From: Pseudomonadota bacterium
GTDB lineage: Bacteria; BMS3Abin14
Direction of reading: 5' to 3'
NCBI GenBank assembly: GCA_003229755.1
Contig: QIFJ01000061.1
Span: 1 to 5,881, forward strand
DNA length: 5,881 nucleotides
The notes beneath the pieces were generated by a model. The model did no database searches and was not told the origin of the DNA. It saw nothing but the letters and a program-made list of their open reading frames with translations. The first letter of the stretch is position 1, and the number at the start of each line of letters is the position of its first letter. Positions 5,650-5,881 of the stretch are shown piece after piece. A program made the position numbers and the translations under genes.

Positions 5650-5881
5650 TCAGGAAGAGGTCTTTTCCTGACCTTCGCTCACTTCGAACCGGGCAAAGCG
5701 CCTGATCTTTATGTTCTCACCAAGTCTGGTTGAAACAGATTTTACATGATCCGCGACCTTGACTCCGCTTTCTTTAATAAATTCCTGCTCCTCGAGACAG
5801 ACCTGCTCTAAGTACTTGTCTATCTTTCCGTCAACGATCCTGTCGATGACCTTTTCCGGCTTTCCGGATTCTTCAGCCTGA
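5650..5881 (-). CDS. tsf: Elongation factor Ts, C-terminal part (5' end outside window)
   Basis: EF-Ts is the cytosolic guanine-nucleotide exchange factor that releases GDP from EF-Tu during translation elongation. Only the last 76 codons are present; the gene runs off the right edge and the first base of the window on this strand is the third base of a split codon. The translation begins QAEESGKPEKVIDRIVDGKI, then has a CLEEQEFIKESG stretch, and ends with LGENIKIRRFARFEVSEGQE followed by KTSS and TGA. The KPE..I..IV.GK.. block, the LEEQ.F..... block and the GENI.IRRF.RFEV.EG tail are the classic EF-Ts C-terminal signature. The gene lies directly before pyrH, with 14 nt between stop and start, as in the common rpsB-tsf-pyrH-frr order, so it is probably cotranscribed. 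Nothing looks broken. The identification is very secure despite truncation. Confidence 0.96.
   Translation of the reverse strand, partial: QAEESGKPEKVIDRIVDGKIDKYLEQVCLEEQEFIKESGVKVADHVKSVSTRLGENIKIRRFARFEVSEGQEKTSS

Overview
The window is one collinear housekeeping operon read entirely from the minus strand, so its 5' end lies at the right edge. In transcription order it holds: the last 76 codons of tsf (EF-Ts), pyrH (UMP kinase), frr (ribosome recycling factor), uppS (undecaprenyl diphosphate synthase), cdsA (CDP-diacylglycerol synthase), dxr (DXP reductoisomerase), rseP (site-2 membrane protease) and the first ~40 codons of ispG (HMBPP synthase). The two partial edge genes were recovered by translating the ends by hand. 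Long plus-strand open frames lie antisense to these genes and were treated as shadows.

This gene order is widespread in bacteria. It is known from clostridia and from deltaproteobacteria-like (Desulfobacterota) lineages, among others. RseP with two PDZ domains, moderate GC with GC-rich third positions, and AAGGAG/GGAGG-type Shine-Dalgarno sites fit a Gram-negative, deltaproteobacteria-like chromosome. That placement is inference; the sequence does not fix a taxon. There is no phage, IS, CRISPR, tRNA or rRNA sequence.

Layout, right to left: tsf ends at 5650, then a 14-nt gap leads to pyrH, which starts with TTG. pyrH overlaps frr by ATGA. A 169-nt gap follows, the only real intergenic region here, carrying facing arrays of a 7-bp repeat. 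Then come uppS (GTG start), cdsA and dxr, joined by two more ATGA overlaps. A 51-nt junction with a perfect 16-bp inverted repeat across the dxr stop separates dxr from rseP. rseP is followed within 5 to 14 nt by ispG.

The first half (EF-Ts, UMP kinase, RRF) serves translation and nucleotide supply. The second half serves the envelope. Dxr and IspG are MEP-pathway enzymes making isoprenoid precursors, UppS turns these into the lipid carrier for cell-wall synthesis, CdsA makes the phospholipid precursor CDP-diacylglycerol, and RseP is an inner-membrane protease often tied to envelope stress.

I found no undescribed biological system. The points worth a second look are small: the dxr-rseP inverted repeat and the alternative frame running through it, the heptad repeat arrays upstream of uppS, and three start-codon questions (pyrH TTG, uppS GTG, ispG GTG or ATG).
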